Origin: Cacajao melanocephalus
Lineage: Eukaryota > Chordata > Mammalia > Primates > Pitheciidae
Reading direction: 5' to 3'
DNA length: 64,000 nucleotides
Assembly: GCA_963573385.1 (NCBI GenBank)
Contig: CAUYLG010065683.1
Location: 22,557-86,556 of the forward strand
Every line of letters begins with the position of its first letter. Within the stretch, counting starts at the first letter, position 1. A program made the translations under genes and the position numbers. Positions 1-64,000 of the stretch are shown piece by piece. The notes below the pieces were generated by a model. The model did no database searches and was not told the DNA's origin. It was given only the letters and a program-made list of their open reading frames with translations.

Positions 1-62900
<62,900 letters not shown>

Positions 62901-63550
62901 CTGGGAAGGAGAAAAAAGTACACAGGGATTTTAAGAGTACAGCAGGAGATGCTATTTAACATATACGAATTTCATAGCATGACACCAAAGATGTTTGTTG
63001 CTTAATAACAGAATGTATTGTTTCATACATTTCACATTCAGATTTTGAAAATGTAGCTTAGTTGAAGAAAGGATAACTCAATTTACTTTGGTAAGCTGAT
63101 ACTAGATACTTAAATATAAAACAAGCCAAATTCTTCTGAATTATTAATTGTATATACATTAGTTTCCCTTTTGAGTAAATAATAATAAGTGATTCCTCTT
63201 TTTCTTCTCCCCACAAATAATTCAAAGAAATATCATAATTAGGAGTTCCTCTTTAGAATAAGACAAAAAAATATGAAAAGCTAAAGGCCATGAGGAATGG
63301 ATTGTGTAATTAATATTTACTTAACTGACACAACCTCAATGACCACAAATTTTCTTTGCCTAACCTCTGCTGAAAGGGAGCTTTCAGCACTGAAGTTATT
63401 CTTTGTAATTATAACATGTTGCATTCCTTGTAGCTAATCATGTCTCTAATAGTTCTGATAAACAGGAATTCTTGAAAGGGGAAAGATGTTGCCATTACTG
63501 CATACCAAACTTCCTCTGTTATTTGTGTAAAGTGCATATCCATGTTTCAC

Positions 63551-63825
63551 CAGAGAGAGAAAGAAAAGAGAGAAGGGAGGATGCCAAAAAGAAAGAGAGA
63601 GAAAAGAGAGAAGAACAAAGAAGACAGGAGAAGGAAAAGGAGGAGGAGAGAAGGGATGGTGAGATGGAGGAGGAAGAAGGGAAATAAGAGGAAGAGGGGG
63701 AAAAGTGGAGGCAGGAGCAGGGAGGACAGAGAGAAGAGAGAAAAGGCAGGGTATAGAGAGGAAGAGGTTGGAAGGGAGGGGAGTGAGAAAAGCATCAGGG
63801 ATAGAGAAGAGGGGAGGAGCAGGGA
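63551..63825 (+). repeat. Long GA-rich polypurine tract
   Basis: About 275 bp made almost only of A and G (GAGA, GGAA, AGGAGG), with rare T or C. In the transcript sense it is a polypyrimidine tract about 650 nt before exon w1. Long Lys/Arg/Glu-rich frames over it are compositional artefacts. Confidence 0.95.
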
Positions 63826-63855
63826 TCCATGTTCCCTCATATTAGTTGCGGTGTT

Positions 63856-63876
63856 GGGTAGGGGCGGGTGGAGGGG
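63856..63876 (+). other. Canonical G-quadruplex-type motif
   Basis: Four G runs (GGG at 63856, GGGG at 63861, GGG at 63866, GGGG at 63873) separated by loops of 2, 1 and 4 bases, satisfying the G3N1-7 pattern. It lies on the strand opposite to the SEMA3D transcript. Folding is inferred. Confidence 0.8.
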
Positions 63877-63941
63877 CAGGAAGAAGAATGTCCCTGCAGG
63901 AGAATATGTTGTCTCTTTGAGAGCTAAACTTCTACAATTTC

Positions 63942-63945
<4 letters not shown>

Positions 63946-63974
<29 letters not shown>
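63946..63974. repeat. Poly(T) run of 29
   Basis: A pure T run near the right edge. It could be the tail of an antisense retroelement extending past the window, but the 26 bases after it do not start like an Alu. Confidence 0.9.
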
Positions 63975-63979
<5 letters not shown>

Positions 63980-64000
63980 GAAAATTTTTGTGTATATAGG

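Larger units (their letters stand above)
62901..64000 (-). other. SEMA3D: SEMA3D intron upstream of w1 (partial)
   Basis: No further exon is visible. 62901-63540 is unassigned. Beyond it come the purine tract, a G-rich motif and the T run, listed separately. Confidence 0.75.

Noticed and set aside
63542..63976. 144-codon plus-strand frame rich in Lys, Arg and Glu
   Set aside because: It is a direct consequence of the purine tract and ends in the T run (poly-Phe). The reverse strand is equally open, and there is no splice or family signal.

Overview
The window is AT-rich vertebrate intronic DNA from a primate, most likely human although the species cannot be settled from sequence alone. About ten Alu or Alu-derived copies, a MaLR LTR, an L1 fragment and many old L2/MIR fossils point to a primate. 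There is no prokaryotic architecture, operon or CRISPR array.

The only functional gene I can support is SEMA3D (class 3 secreted semaphorin), on the minus strand. Eleven internal coding exons are recovered between 62900 and 4319, read right to left. Every junction keeps the reading frame: exon lengths are 129, 143, 115, 70, 145, 223, 89, 42, 158, 65 and 140 bp, 1319 bp in total, about 440 codons. They encode the second half of the sema beta-propeller, the complete PSI cysteine knot, a dibasic furin-type region (RRARR) and the first half of the Ig-like domain. The signal peptide and first propeller blades lie beyond 64000. The final exon (rest of the Ig domain, basic tail) and 3' UTR lie left of position 1. 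No promoter or CpG island is seen.

Layout by intron, right to left: 62901-64000 holds a long purine tract, a G-quadruplex-type motif and a 29-bp T run. 53594-62771 holds two Alus, MIR/L2 fossils and an AT/GT microsatellite. 40078-53450 holds MIR with a nested Alu, another Alu, a solitary MaLR LTR, a long L2 and several CA/TG microsatellites. 34882-39962 is an Alu cluster around the two small exons at 38.5 and 40.0 kb. 20258-34736 (14.5 kb) contains a processed HSPA8 (HSC70) pseudogene on the plus strand, an L1 3' end, an Alu and MIRs. 4459-20034 has six exons among L2, Alu and a DNA-transposon-like repeat. 1-4318 is mostly unassigned AT-rich sequence with a MER5-type fossil.

No undescribed biological system is evident. 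The most noteworthy items are a GC-AG intron in SEMA3D with a competing GT donor 5 nt upstream that would give an immediate stop, a 42-nt frame-neutral exon with a weak donor, the HSPA8 retrocopy and its specific lesions, and the purine/G-rich structural DNA near the right edge.
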